Source: Paguma larvata
Taxonomy: Eukaryota; Chordata; Mammalia; Carnivora; Viverridae
Direction of reading: 5' to 3'
Assembly: GCA_030068075.1 (NCBI GenBank)
Contig: CM057832.1
Span: forward strand, 78,276,502-78,340,501
DNA: 64,000 nt
This document shows, piece by piece, positions 11,221 to 23,095 of the stretch. The notes beneath the pieces were generated by a model. That model had not been told where the DNA came from. It made no database searches and saw nothing but the letters and a program-made list of their open reading frames with translations. Positions within the stretch are counted from its first letter, which is position 1; each line of letters opens with the position of its first letter. The position numbers and the translations under genes are program-made.

Positions 11221-11434
11221 AGGCTCCTGGGTAGCCTCGTTGCTCAAGCATCTGATTCTTGATTTTGACTCAGGTCAAGATCACACAGTTGTGAGATCAA
11301 GCCCTGTGTCGGGCTCTGCGTTGACCGCAAGGAACCACTTAAGATTCCCTCTCTCTCTATCTCTCTTTGGTCCTCCTCTGCTTGTGACATGCATGCGCAC
11401 TCTCTCTCAAAATAAATAAACATTTTTAAAAAAT
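11221..11434 (+). mobile_element. Diverged CAN SINE
   Basis: Head 'ggctcctgggtagcctcgtt', 'cttgattttgactcaggtca', 'gagatcaagccctgtgtcgg', a CT-rich block and an 'aaataaataaacattttt' tail. The middle lacks the cat-type 'gctgacagctcagagcctg' block, consistent with an older or differently diverged copy. Confidence 0.9.
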
Positions 11435-11559
11435 ATACTTTTCTTTGATTAGAATAAATTTATGTTAAGGGAAGAGACAAAAGGGCATACTTTTAAAAAA
11501 CTAATTTTGGGTCCTCCTGCTGTTTGCATTTACCTGACTACCACCATGTGACCCCCTCT

Positions 11560-11830
11560 GGTAACCATTTTTATTGCTTTCTTTATGCACTTACATGCAA
11601 ATGCAAATACGTATTTCCTGCCTTCCTTATGTGATAGAGTATGTAAGTTCTATAAATTCTGCTCCGTACTTTCCTTTTCTCACATAAGCTGTCTTAGCGT
11701 TTGATAAGAGTACACAAACTGCTTCCTTCTTCTTTCATAGAGCTGCATTCTTTTCTGCTGCATTGAACTAGTCTAAGGGGAATTTCGTAGTCAAATCCTT
11801 GGCTATTCTTTAGGTAGGCACTGTTATCCT
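11560..11830. mobile_element. Possible ancient LINE 3'-UTR-like sequence
   Basis: Phrases such as 'ctctggtaaccatttttatt', 'ctgctccgtactttcctttt' and 'catagagctgcattctttt' follow the order of an ancient LINE tail found widely in mammals. Diverged, with uncertain family and strand. Confidence 0.35.
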
Positions 11831-11961
11831 GAAGTTGCAGAGGAAACCAAACTTCTGGGAGCTCCTCTGTGCTTCCATAGTGATCTCTTTCAGGGCCTGA
11901 TGAATGGATTCATATTATAATACCCTATGGAAATAGTATCAGTTCTTAAATACTAGGCATT

Positions 11962-12122
11962 TTTTAAAGAGAGAGCACATGTGTGCAAGCATGAGCAAGG
12001 GAGGGCAGAAGCGAAAGGAGAGAGAGAGAATCCTAAGCAGGCTCCATGCCCAGCAGAGAGATCATAACCTGAGCCAAAATCATGAATCAGACACTTAACT
12101 GACTGGGCCACCCAGGCGCCCC
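11962..12122 (-). mobile_element. Internally deleted CAN SINE with 13-bp TSD
   Basis: Minus-strand head (gggcgcctgggtggcccagt) and the CT-rich 3' part are present, but the segment between the cat-type block and the B-box region is missing ('ccatgcccagcagagagatcat' joins them), giving about 161 bp. Direct repeats aatactagg[c/t]att at 11949-11961 and 12123-12135 (one mismatch) bound it. Confidence 0.9.
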
Positions 12123-12177
12123 AATACTAGGTATTCTTAAGAAATCTTCTGTATGCCCACAAGTAAGTTTCTCTTTA

Positions 12178-12300
12178 CCAGAGATTCTTGATACAAGAGA
12201 ATCAGATGATGCCTTTGAAAATGCAGATATTCAGGCTCTACTCTCATAAATTCTTATCAACATGTCTGAGGTGAGTTCTGGAACTCAGCTCTGATATGTA
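12178..12300 (+). mobile_element. Possible MER5A-like fragment
   Basis: The order 'agagaatcagatgatgcctttg', 'tcaggctctactctcataa', 'tgaggtgagttctgg' resembles the left half of MER5A. Degraded, and the terminal repeats are not both visible. Confidence 0.4.
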
Positions 12301-13279
12301 GCCCCAGTCCATCATGGCTGTTCATGTAGAATGGCACCTAGGTGTCCTGCTTAGCAATATGGTGACCCCTGGACCACACTGTAGCATATAACTGTAGATA
12401 GTCTCTAGAGGCACACATTATTTGTGTCAGGCAACATGCTTGGTAGTCAGCCTTCCCTGATGTCTCTGTTGTCTGGTTCGTGTAGTGCTTTGGGCCAGGC
12501 CTTGTTCTCCAGGGCACCTTGTACCTTGGCTGTGCACAGGCTGCCTTAGACGCCAGTGGGTGCAGCAAAGCATAAGGCTGAATATCTCTTGTGCCTTTGG
12601 GACCTAGAAAGACCAAGGTTCTCTGTAGCAAATTAGCATATAAATAAGGTGTTGGATTCCCAGATCCTAAGTGCACCAGGAATTGAAAGTGTGTGAGAAG
12701 GATTTAATTAGGAAACTCTTAGAATCTCCAATAAGGCAGAAAACATAAAAAGCTTCAGTGAGGAAGAGTTGCTTCCTGAACTTACATTTCACCTTTTTCT
12801 TGTTTCCATGATAATCAGGTCAGAAGTGAAAAGAATGGGACCATTTTTATGGAACTGACCACCACAGAATGTCAGAGCTTCAGGAACCATTGGAGATGGT
12901 ATAACATAAGGATTTTTAAACGGAGGTCCCAGGAAGAGACCTGTGACCTTCCAGGGGTCAGTAGACAACCTGAAATCATAAACAGAGCGCTGTGCCAAAG
13001 GGGGTTCGAATCTCCTTAAAATGATTCAGATCCACCAGCACAGCCTAGCACTTTCGTTTTCCCAGTAATGACACACTGATCCAAAGGATCGCAGTGACCC
13101 ATCAAGGTCATATCATTATTTGCAGCAGGGATGAGGCTGGACTATGGGAATCTTAATATGTGGTGATTGATATCTCCAAGACAGAAAATAATGTACAAAG
13201 GTGGCCCAGTAGGAGTCCTTGGCAGTGAATGGATGTGCCATTGCCCAGGTCCTGCGGTCCTCATGATGGATGGTGTTAG
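12301..13279. other. Mostly unique sequence
   Basis: No confident repeat. Around 12880-13020 the phrases 'tttttaaacggaggtccc' and 'ccaggggtcagtagacaa' recall a hAT-like or LTR-like fossil but do not fix a family. The minus-strand frames 12338-12676 and 12789-12998 have no recognisable domain. Confidence 0.4.
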
Positions 13280-13505
13280 TTGACCGCTTACTTGGTGTTA
13301 ATGATTGTTCTAAGTGCTTTACATACTAACTCAGCTGATTCTCGTAATCATTCCATAAAGTAAGTGGTATTGTTATTGTCATTTTTACTGCTGTTGTCAT
13401 CCTCTCCATTGTACTTATCAGGAAAATGAAGTAGAAAGAAAGGAATTTGCTTGCTGGTATTCAGGCTTGAGCAGCTTGGCCCCCCATGCCCATGCTCTTC
13501 ATTAT
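13280..13505 (-). mobile_element. MIR SINE
   Basis: Reverse-complement MIR: 'attgttctaagtgctttaca', 'taactcagctgattctcgta', 'cataaagtaagtggtattg', 'caggaaaatgaagtagaaag', 'attcaggcttgagcag', 'catgcccatgctcttc'. The middle contains a small insertion relative to the usual form. Confidence 0.8.
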
Positions 13506-16339
13506 TACCATTTCATTGTTACCGTATGCCATTTATTTCTATGAGATGATGATTAATGGCAACTGGGCGAGTGACGGCCAAAGCTTTTACCCATCCGTGT
13601 TTTTATGAAACATAACACAGAATGTAATCTTGGCTCTATTCCTGCTAACTTCTGCCCTTGACCATAAGCCCTAAAATGAGATGTTTTCAATGATGGAAGA
13701 GTAGATGGTTGTGTACTAAAAGGTCAACAGTGATTACCTCTTGATCCTCCAATATGTACAGTTTTATTTTTGCTTGGCACTTCTCTTTATTCCAAATTTT
13801 CTACTAAGTACGCCTACTACTTTGATAGTCAAAACAAAAATCAATATTTTTAGAATACTATGCACGGTGTCAGAAACCTAGAGATTCATTGCCATCTTTT
13901 TGTCTCCAACCACTGAAAGGCTTCCTTGACTTCTACAAACATTTACTGTCAGGTTTCAGGTCTCAGGGGGTATATTGTTGTCTGTCTTCAGAGTGTTTTG
14001 TACTGTGGGAATTTCAAGAGCTGACAGAACCGTTTTAATGCTTTCATAGGTTGAAATAGGGCCCCTGGCACCAATCCCTAAAATCGCCTGAAGGAGACGG
14101 ATCTTCTCTAAACTTTATCGGTAGAACACTATAAATGGCAGGTTGCAGGAGTTTGCTTCTTAGTACAGCATGGCGAACAAAGACTGGATACTATGGTGAG
14201 ATTAGATGAAAAGGGGGCACAGGGGCCAGAAGAGGTTGGCAGGGGGGATACCTTTATGGACTACATAAGAAAGAGTGGTCTGAAGAATAAATTATGTTCA
14301 GCCATGATTTCCCCACCTTAGAGGAAAAAAGTAATTTCATATGCAACAGCTTTCAGTGCTAGTCAGCAATGATTCATCAGTGTGTGTCTGTGATGCCAAA
14401 ATGCAAGAGCTGTTAATTAAACAACAGCCTGAAATGTGACCCTGCTCTGTCTATCAGGCCATTGGGGGGCCCTCTCTGTTCCTTGTTATCACAAAACGGT
14501 ATTAGCACAACTTTAAGACTGCACCCCATCTGCCAAAGCCTCACTTACAAAACAGTTTTAGAATCTATTGTTTATAGCTGGGAAGACCCCGTGTTGTGGA
14601 ATGTGTTATAGTTTCGAGTCTCACGTTAATGGACAATTTCTTGGAAAGTCTGCATGGAATTCATTTCTCAGGATTGTATCTCTTGGTATGAAAATGAGAC
14701 CATACGGTTGTTTCTCATGAAACCTAATTTTTTCAAGCATCAAGCCATGGCATAGGCAAGTTTTCCGATATTTTAATAAGAAAGGTTACAAAGTTCAGTC
14801 TTATTTAGATATTACTGTCATCAGGTCATAAAGTATTTCACTTCAATGAAATTTTTTCCAGAAGACCGAGTCTTACAACTCAAAGGGTCAAACTTACTCA
14901 CTCTAACCTTAAATACATGGGTGGGAACAATTCTCACATACGTGATACATTTCTATCCCTTCTGAAACAAAGCACTGTACTTTGGGGTGGCTGAGTGGGG
15001 TCACCAGTGTATACACAACTGTCTCTTCTTAGAAAGGATTGATGTGTAGGCAGTAGTTTTCCTGCACTTAAGTTCCAACCTCCCACCCAGGGTCAGTTTG
15101 TGTGTCTGCACTTGGCTTTGTGATCTCTTCCCTTACTATACCTCTTCCAGGTATCATTTCTTATTTTTGCCAGTGTGCCAGTCACTGGTATGGTCTATGA
15201 ATTTTGGCTACTTTGCTTAATCTCCTGGGTTCCAAGATTACTTTAGGTAATTGAGATGATATACTGAATAGTTTTTAGGTAAGCGATTTTTTCCTGTGAG
15301 CATCAATAGATATTTTTAATGATTTTAAATGAATTTACTTAATGATAAGCCCTCAAAGTATTTAGAACATGTTAGTGGCCCCATTGTTGAGAAACATAGG
15401 GTGAAAAGCTGAATCACAGACTTCTGTGATTGTGAGTTGACCATATTACTCGGCCAGTTAGAAGCAGCACAGATGGTTTCTAAAATCTCCCAGGGTTCAG
15501 AGCTCTCTGTTCATTCATTCATTCCCTCATCAAAGTGGTATTTAAGAAGGATTAATTTTGTACTCGTATCCAGAATGATTTCAAGGCTACAGAGGCTTAA
15601 GAGGGAATGGGGCTTCCAAGAGATAGAACGCTATAAGAACTTTAAACCAGTTAGAGGCATTTTCAATAATTTAGCATGAAAAAAATCACCCTTACTTGGC
15701 AATCCTTCTTGAACATGTTTTCCCCCTCCATTAGCTTTGAGAATCTTCAGTGACAATTACCTTTCCAATAAAATTCCATTTTATAGCATTGTTCATCCTT
15801 ACAGGGATTTGGACAAATGACATCCACAAAAAATAATGCGAATGATCTGGATGCCAATTGCTCACAAGCCCTATCACCTAACTACAGTCAAGTATGTTAC
15901 AAATAAGCAACTCGTACTGGACATTTGCCTCTAATTCTCTTTGTTTAAAACTAGATTTTCCAGAGATTTTTTCCTCAAATTATCTTCTCTTTCTAATATG
16001 CCTGCATATTAATTCTAGTTTTTGAACAATTGCAGTATGTCATGCCCTACTGCCAGCCAATAAAAGGTTATGGGCTAGAAAAGAATAACAGTAAATAAGT
16101 AATTATATTAATAGTTATTTGGTTGCAATTACAGTAAAGATTTTGAATTAGAAGTACAGCATATTATAGGAGTATAGTATTAAAACCAATTTTTTAAAGC
16201 TGCCTTTATGGGAGCTCCATTTCATAAGAATTTCCAGTGCTTATGGCCATTTCCTCATTTGGCCCATATCTATGTCTTTTTTCCTTTTTTCATGTTTTCA
16301 ACCTAATTCAAGCTCTACTGCTCTTCCAGTCTAGGTCTT
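13506..16339. other. Long repeat-free stretch
   Basis: About 2.8 kb in which I recognise no transposon, in a window otherwise full of them. It includes a compositionally mixed core (about 14340-14600) with AP-1/Maf-like, ATTA and GATA-like words. No splice-bounded exon is apparent. The open frame 15437-15679 (80 codons, plus) has no recognisable domain. Confidence 0.4.
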
Positions 16340-16965
16340 TTCTAGATCTCCATTTCAGTGACTCATGACCACTTCCACACCTGTCTTTCATTTTGTCTTT
16401 TTTTTTTATGCCACACCTCCCTGTTAAGCATCCACACATGTTATCTTAAAAGCCAAAGTCCTCTGCTCCACAGACACCTTAGATGGTCCCTATCATTAGC
16501 ACATGGAGAGCCAACCTTCCTAGACTGCATTCTAGGCTGCTCTCAGCCTGGGTCCAGCCTCCCTGTCCAGCCCTATGTTGCATTATTTCTTTAAATAAAC
16601 TCTCCCCTCAGCCACCTTAGTCTAGCCGTTGTCTCCAGAATGTACGTTTTTGTACATAATCAATTCCATCACAAATGCTCTGATTTCTTCACAATACTCG
16701 AAGCATTGAATCCGACCAACTCTGATATTTCAGTGTTGATTCTTCCTGGAAGGAGTTTTACACCCACAGAGAGTTCTTTCCTTTCTAAGTTCACACGGTT
16801 AGTCTGCATTTTTTACTTAATAACACAATCTTTTCTACTTTATTGTCACATGTGTGTATACACCTAGGGCCGACACTTTCTAGAGAACAAGGACTGGGTC
16901 ACCTCCAGGACACGGCACATGCCTTTCATGAAGTAGGTGCCAGGTAAACATTTATTGATTTCATA
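16340..16965 (+). mobile_element. L2 LINE 3' region
   Basis: The end is typical of an L2 3' terminus: 'tagagaacaaggactgggtc', 'ccaggacacggcacatgcc', 'gtaggtgccaggtaaacatt'. Upstream text with 'cctccctgttaagcatcc' and 'gtttccttt'-like pyrimidine-rich sequence is compatible with L2 but strongly decayed, so the left boundary is approximate. Confidence 0.5.
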
Positions 16966-17989
16966 AAAGAATTCTGACTGAACTCAGCAAAGGTGAGGAC
17001 ATTTTACTGACCAGCATCAATGAGAATCTCCATAGGAACCAGGCTCCCCAGAGATGTCAGATTTAAGAGCTTTATGACTCTCCCAAGTGGCAGTTTGTGG
17101 GAGGAGGGCAAGTGCTATGATACGAACTTAAACCTGCTTTTATAACGTGGCCAGAATGGCCAGATTCCAGATATGGAAAAGCAGTAGTGTTGTTTGATTG
17201 TTTACTTTCGAAAGCAAGATTTGTCTTCCATGCCAGTTCTTGTCTCATCAATATTTTATTGTTGGTTTTTTTTTCCCTGGGAATGTAAGAGTATGTATAT
17301 TGAATTTTCATTTACTCAAACAAAAGTATTTAGTAAGCAAAATCAACAGGCTTCAACATTGTTCCACTGGTTGTAGTGAAGTTGGCATGTATTTTATAAA
17401 ATTTGCTATGGTGTGGTTTTCTAGTATGTTTGTATTGCTAAGATCTTGCAATTAGCAGAATATAAAGTGCTAAGAAATGACTAATTTTCCTTGGTCTTGA
17501 ATAATGAGTTGAAAGCATTTATAAAAAAGAAGAAGAAGCTATTAAGACACTAACATTGGCTAGCTAGATATGAAGATAAAAAACTGAAAAGCCCTTAAGA
17601 CCACCTTATTAGACTATTGGCACACCCTGCATTTTAATAAAGGGCAGATAGATTAAAGCTATAAAGCATTACAAAATTGGCTTTCTGACCTCCCAATAGT
17701 AAGATGTCACGTTCCTGGCAAATTCAGGGCAGTGGCACTTAGGATTGCAGGTGGTTGTTTAATATTTATTACAAATCTTCCCTGAAATTTGGTGTATGTC
17801 TTTAAAATTTCATTATCCAGATTTGCATCACTGAAGACATTTCTAGACCTTAGAGTAGTAAAGCTGCTACAGAAGTTAGAGTTTTCCTAAGAAAGGAGAC
17901 CATTTCAGTCCACCTGAATAACCTCTTAGGTAGCCAGAGGGAAACTTTTAATTCCATGGCCACTGTGGGAAGTCAGCAAAGTCACAACT
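16966..17989. other. Unique sequence, nothing recognised
   Basis: No repeat family is recognised. Overlapping short frames at 17072-17455 on both strands show no domain. Confidence 0.4.
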
Positions 17990-18640
17990 TATGTCAAGGG
18001 TTCCCAAGGCCAACCCTCCACCATACTAGTGATTCACTAGGAATGCTCACAGGACTCATACGGTTGTACACATGGTTAAGATTTATTACAAAGAGAGGTC
18101 ATAGAACAAAATTAGCATTAGGACAAGATACATGGGATAAAGTTTGTAAGAGACCGAATACAAGCTTCCAAGAACCCTCCCTGTAGGGAGCATGTACAGG
18201 GTGTGCTGATCCCTCTGTGAGAGGTATGACAATATATATGAAATGGTGTCTACCAGGAAGGCTCATGAGGCATTCAGTGTGCTCAGGATTTTTATTGGGG
18301 GTTGGTCACATAGGCATCCTCTGCCTAACACATACCAAATTTCAGACACCCAGAAAGAAAGCAGGTGCTCAGCAAAAGCCATATTGTTTACACAAACAGT
18401 TGACACAGAGCGAGCCACTTCTGTTGGTGGTCGGAATGGTGGGAACCTTCTCATTATCTAAGTTTCCTGATACCAGCCAAGGACCAACTTTGCAAAAAGC
18501 ACTTTCTAGAGATGGCAGTCTATGGTCTGGCTGTGTTGACTTTTTCTACACACCACCTAAGCCTCATGTGCACTTGTGTTTGAGGGCTATGATTGGGATG
18601 TCCCAAGCCACCAAGTTATCTCTGTCCCTTTTCATTCATT
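17990..18640 (-). mobile_element. Probable ancient retroviral LTR-like repeat
   Basis: The plus strand contains 'gttaagatttattacaaaga', so the minus strand carries an AATAAA signal at about 18081-18090. The phrases 'ttttattgggggttggtcac', 'aggcatcctctgcctaacac' and 'gaaagcaggtgctcagc' recall a widely dispersed mammalian LTR. The family name is not secure and the TG...CA ends were not fixed. The 144-codon frame inside it (18217-18651, plus) is therefore not treated as a gene. Confidence 0.5.
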
Positions 18641-18729
18641 TAAAACAATGACGTATTCCATCCACTATGCATCCATAGCCATGCATGAAGTGGTCTCTGT
18701 CACCTCTCCAGTCACTGCCTTTTTGTTAA

Positions 18730-19115
18730 TAAAAAGTCAGCCACACTGATCTTCTTTTAGGTCTTCTAGTGCTGTCAGTGGTTTTGTGTTTCAGGCCTGG
18801 GCCCTGCACTGCCCCTGGCTGGGCATGTGCATAGTTCAGTTCCTACTCTGACCTCTCTTACTGAGGGGCTTCTCCGACCTTCCAGATAGAAGAGTACCCA
18901 CTTGCTACTCATTCTCAAAGTAAACGTTTCTTCTCCTTATCAGCACTCACCACACTTGGAATGAAATACTCAATGCATTTTATTTGGATATTTGCCTTTC
19001 CTGCTAGATCTAAGTTTCTTGATGGGATTGAGGCCACGTCTGTCTTGTTTGTAGCAGTACTTCTAAACGACTAATACCTGTGGCCAACCAGTACTTGTTT
19101 AATGAAAGGATACAT
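18730..19115 (+). mobile_element. L2 LINE 3' region
   Basis: Recognisable L2 3' order: 'gacctctcttactgagggg', 'cttctccgaccttccagat', 'agcactcaccacacttggaa', 'ttgatgggattgaggccacg', 'gtctgtcttgtttgtagcag', 'gtacttgtttaatgaaagg'. Non-coding remnant. Confidence 0.65.
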
Positions 19116-19339
19116 TTCTTTTGCTTTCAGTTCTTTGGCAAATAAGACGTGGCTATATCGCAGATAAATTCACCCCGCCATATTGGACTGAAGGCATATA
19201 AATGTATAATCAGCATGCAGGCCCTAAGAGTTGGAAAGACAGTGACCTGTGGCTCATGCTTGTGATTTTGAATCCTCCTGTACCCTGTTTCATCATAGGG
19301 GAGCCTTAAGGGTCAGGTGGGTCTCGGTTTGAAACCAAA

Positions 19340-19525
19340 TGTTTCTGTACTTAGTGGAGGACTTTGGACCAGTTCCTGGATTTCCAAGAGCCTTATATTT
19401 TCTGTCTTTAAAGCAAAGATACACTAAGCCCACCCTAGGAGGTGGAAGGATGATGTAGTGAAATCAAACATATGAAGTGCTGAGTGCGGTGCTTGACACT
19501 TAGGAAGCACTTGGTAAATGGTAGC
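19340..19525 (+). mobile_element. MIR fragment
   Basis: The 3' half of MIR is visible: 'tttctgtctttaaagcaaag', 'aggaggtggaaggatgatgt', 'agtgctgagtgcggtgcttg', 'acttaggaagcacttggtaa'. Confidence 0.6.
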
Positions 19526-19599
19526 CTGTCCCACTGGATCGGAGCTTTGAGCTCACACTCTTTCCTCTCACCTAATCAGGAGTCCTTTTTCTAATTTTC

Positions 19600-19954
19600 C
19601 TCCACATGTCCAAGTTCTGTTGGAAATCCCATCCCTTGGGAGCTGACGGAGCTCAAAAGGTTAGAGGACTCTCGTTTCTATTGGTCTCAAATCTTCCCGC
19701 TGTAATCTCTAATCTCAGGGCCAAGTTCTGTTTTCTGGGGCAACACAGGACAAGTCTGAACTATCTCCCACTTTTCAGCCTTTTAAATGTATGAAGACAG
19801 CAGTCCGATCACACATGGACCTCCTTCTTCCAGACTAAGTAACTGTAGTGCTGTCAGCCACTCTTCACATACTATAGTTTCAAGGCCCTCCTGGTTCCCA
19901 GACCCCTTGCAGTCTTGGCTGTCTTTCTCCACATATGCTCCAAACAGGCAGTGG
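19600..19954. mobile_element. CR1-clade (L3-like) LINE fragment
   Basis: The order 'aagttctgttttctggggca', 'cagccttttaaatgtatgaa', 'gacagcagtccgatcacaca', 'ttccagactaagtaactg' and 'gccctcctggttcccag' matches the typical CR1/L3 3' text (pieces ending in ...ctccagac and ...gccctcct). This is the oldest LINE class in the window. Strand not determined. Confidence 0.5.
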
Positions 19955-20345
19955 ATCAATCAGGGTTCTCCACAGAATCAGATCCAATAGGATATAAAGA
20001 TTTTTTTTTTAAATTAATTTTAAGGAATTATTTCATGGTAGTATATGAGCTTCCAAGTCCAAATTCTGTAGAGCAGGTACCCAGGAGGCTGGAAACTCAG
20101 GCAGGAGTTGATGGTGACTTCTTGAGACAGAATTTCTTCTTCCTCAGAAACACGTTTTTTGCTCTTAAGGCCTTCATTTGATTGGATAATGCTGCCTCTC
20201 GCATATTTATGGTAAACTGCTTAAGGTCAACTTAAGGTAGTGTTAACCACATCTACAAAATACCTTCACAGCAACACCAGAATTGCTGTTTGATGAAATA
20301 ACTGGGTGCTGTTGTCTAGCCAAGCTGCCATTAAGTCAACTTTCA
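19955..20345. mobile_element. Ancient interspersed repeat, probably LTR-derived
   Basis: A well-known mammalian repeat order is visible: 'aatcagggttctccacagaa', 'ccaataggatataaag', 'aaggaattatttcatgg', 'ccaagtccaaattctgtaga', 'aggcaggagttgatggtg', 'cttaaggccttcatttgatt', 'taccttcacagcaacac' and 'ctagccaagctgcc'. The exact family was not pinned. Confidence 0.55.
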
Positions 20346-20793
20346 TACTTAAACTCTGATGCCAGAACCAAGCATAAAACATTTGCTCTGACTAGGTTCC
20401 AGTGCAGGGAGAATGTTAGCACTCTGGATCTGGAAACCACTTTTGTGTTAATGTGGTCTAAGATTTTATTAACTGGTTAAAAATAGACCACACTCACTTG
20501 TTAGCTTTGAATTTTATGTACTACCCTTGCAAGCAGGGGGTTTAGACCCTGCTGGAGAAGTTCTTGGTCCTGGTGGGAAGACAGGGGGTTGCCTGACAAC
20601 ACAGGAAAACCCCAGATCAGATGGAGGGGCTCTGTCAAGGAGCCTGGAGGGAGGGAAGGAGACAGTTTTCTTTGACACGTTCCTACTTGGTTTTCAGTAG
20701 CCTTTAACACACTCAAACCCCTATACTAGTCTGGCCCTCCTGTTCACATGTCCCTTACTGTCTCCCAAAGCCACTAACATAGTCTAGTTAGTA
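20346..20793. other. Unique sequence, nothing recognised
   Basis: No repeat is recognised. The minus-strand frame 20501-20716 is short and without a domain. Confidence 0.4.
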
Positions 20794-20804
20794 ATGACTT
20801 CTAG

Positions 20805-21022
20805 GGGCACCTGGGTGGCTCAGTTAGTTAAGTGTCTGACTTAGGCTCAGGTCATCATCTCATTGTTCATGTCTTTAAGCCACATGTCAAGCTTTGTGCT
20901 AATGGCTTAGAGCCTGGAGCCTGCTTCAGGTTCTATGTTTCCCTCTCTCTGCCTCCCACCCCCCACTCATGCTTGCTCTCTCTCTCTCAAAAAAATTTTT
21001 TTTTAAAAATTTAGAAAAAAAT
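20805..21022 (+). mobile_element. CAN SINE with 11-bp TSD
   Basis: Head 'gggcacctgggtggctcagt', then 'gtgtctgacttaggctcagg', a degraded B-box region, a cat-type-like block (gctaatggcttagagcctgg), a CT-rich segment and an A/T-rich tail. The direct repeat atgacttctag occurs at 20794-20804 and 21023-21033. Confidence 0.94.
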
Positions 21023-21033
21023 ATGACTTCTAG

Positions 21034-21934
21034 TGTTATTTTTCTCACAGGTTACTTATAACCTACAAACGGGCTCTTAAAATTTCAAAAACATGTCACA
21101 GAAATGTATGTAGTATAGCTGAAATTCAGATTCCAAAAACAGGCAGAGAGAAAGATATTTTTGGAAACTGGCACAGGGTTCATCAGGTGGACCAAATGCA
21201 GTCTACTTCTCATTCCTGAAATCTGTTCACTCTCCCTGACGAGAGGCTGACTTCTCCAAGAGCTGCATACACTCAATTAGCCTGTAAGGCCAGCTGTTCT
21301 ACAACTAGGCAGTTATGCTGTGTTTGTCCCTGGCTTGGTTTCTTCTTTCCCATATCGAGGGACCGTGCAGCTGACGAATCAACAGGAGAAAACGAGAGTG
21401 GAGCAGATTACTCCCAAAATAGTATACGTCTGCAATGCCCATCAGGCAAAGTTCTCGATTTTTAAGATACTGCCAGGTGGCTGTACAACTTGCTTAAAAC
21501 ATGTGGCTAGTGGTTCCTGGGAAAACATCAAGCCTTGCACTGGACTCTGCCCTACGCTTCTTCCGTTCATAAGTGGTGTCAGTTTATAGTATAGTATTTC
21601 ATAACAGTATGGTCTATACCACGGTGACACAAGAAAATTTTAGGTGCTACATGGGTCATCATATTTTATTCTAGAACCATGTGCTTATTTGTTTCAGCAC
21701 ATATTCTTGTAAAATATAATGTCGTATTCATTGCAGTGAATATTTAAAAAGTGTAGCTATTGCAGTAAGCTATATAAAAATATAGTTATTGCATATTGCT
21801 TAAGACAACATTAAGGTAAAACTCTGAAGAAAAATGTTAAATAATAGTATGGACAGTAGGCAGATGGGATAAATGTTATGGCAGTGGAATGGGAATGACT
21901 ATGGTTAGGAAACATATGTCTAGGGGAAAAAAAA
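21034..21934. other. Unique sequence, nothing recognised
   Basis: No transposon is recognised. The frame 21320-21589 (89 codons, plus) has no recognisable domain and is opposed by an equally open minus frame, as expected for non-coding DNA. Confidence 0.4.
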
Positions 21935-22125
21935 GTTGGGTTTTACGGTCAGGACTTTGTTCACATTTCAGCTCCTTTATGGCCTCTTTAAAGGTCTTAA
22001 CATTTCTCATCCATAAAATACAAATGATCATACTTAACCTTTAGGACAGGCTTGAGGATTAAAACTAATCGTGCACAATGCTGGCCACATCATAGCCACT
22101 CCATAGATAGAAATTATCACTTTTA
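21935..22125 (+). mobile_element. MIR SINE
   Basis: MIR order: 'cacatttcagctcctttatg', 'aacatttctcatccataaaa', 'aggcttgaggattaaaacta', 'tgctggccacatcatagcca'. The head is lost. Confidence 0.65.
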
Positions 22126-22718
22126 GTATTTTGTGTCTTTTAGAGAAAAATGGCACACCTATCAAAAAGATGAGAACAAAGACAGAGATCTAGCAGCAAG
22201 ATGTAGAGGCAGAAAGTCTTTAAATCTATGAGGCCACATCACTATAACTACGCAGTTTAGCTGACTCTGTTTAGAGCATTTCATTCCCTGACAAGCTTCA
22301 CATACAAAAGCAGAAGGGAAAGACAACCTTCAAGCTGAGGTGAGTCTACACTCTGTGCAAGAGTAGACTCAATGGAGTGAAGAATGTCGTGAGACATTTT
22401 CAGTGAAAGGTGCAGAGAGGAAGGGAGGAAGTGGCCCAGATCCCTCGGTCAAGTGCAGAAGCACCGAGAGGGGCATGGAAATCCAGTTCCGGGTAAATGG
22501 TCTCAGGAACTTATAGCATGGGTGTCCGGAGGCTTAAAATGACAGTGGCGCTGCAAACCGAATCTTTTGTCCCCTTCCTGTTTTTTTGAAACCTAAAAGA
22601 GCACACTCTGGGGCCTCCAAAGCATTTCTTCTCACCGTTTTGTCCATCTCTGTCAACATGCTGACATTTTCCTCACAAGGGAGATCAGATTCTGGAGGGT
22701 TGATGCTTCCAAACATGC
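22126..22718. other. Unique sequence, nothing recognised
   Basis: No repeat or gene is recognised. It ends directly against an LTR. Confidence 0.4.
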
Positions 22719-23090
22719 TCTATTAGTTTGCTAGGGCTGCTGTAACAAAGTACCTTAGCTTGAGTGGCTCAAATGACAAATTTATTTTCTCCTCTTTGGG
22801 AAGATAACAGTCTGAGGTCAATGTGTTGGCAGTGTTGTTTTCTTCCGAGGTTTCTTTCCTTTCTTGTAGGTGGCCGTCTTGTCCCCATGTCTTTATGCAG
22901 TCTTCCTTCTGTGCCTGTCTCTGGCCGAATTTCTTCGGACAGTAGCCATACTGAATTAGGGCCCTCCCTCATAATCTCATTTTACCTTAATTATCTCTGT
23001 AAGACCCTGTCTCCAAATAGAGTCATATTCTGTGGTAGTAAGGGTTAGGACTTCAACAGGTCAATTTTACGAGATACAACTCTGCCTGTA
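22719..23090 (-). mobile_element. MLT1-like MaLR solitary LTR
   Basis: Minus-strand reading shows, from the 5' side, 'ttgaagtcctaaccctta', 'aatatgactctatttggaga', 'cagggtcttacagagataat', 'gagggagggccctaattcag', and then, at the 3' end, a poly(A)-signal region (aataaatttgtcatttgagc) and 'tactttgttacagcagccct'. This is the full order of an ERVL-MaLR LTR, about 370 bp. It is an ancient non-coding retrovirus-like remnant with no open gene. Subfamily not resolved. Confidence 0.8.
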
Positions 23091-23095
23091 CACAT

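Noticed and set aside
12880..13020. Possible hAT-like or LTR-like fossil
   Set aside because: Only two or three short phrases match anything I know, and terminal repeats and TSD are absent.
16340..17455. Cluster of overlapping short frames that could suggest small exons
   Set aside because: Frames on both strands overlap, none has a domain, and the sequence is partly L2. No consistent splice-site-bounded coding segment was seen.
18217..18651. 144-codon open frame, plus strand
   Set aside because: It lies antisense within an LTR-like repeat, has overlapping open frames in two other phases, and shows no recognisable domain.
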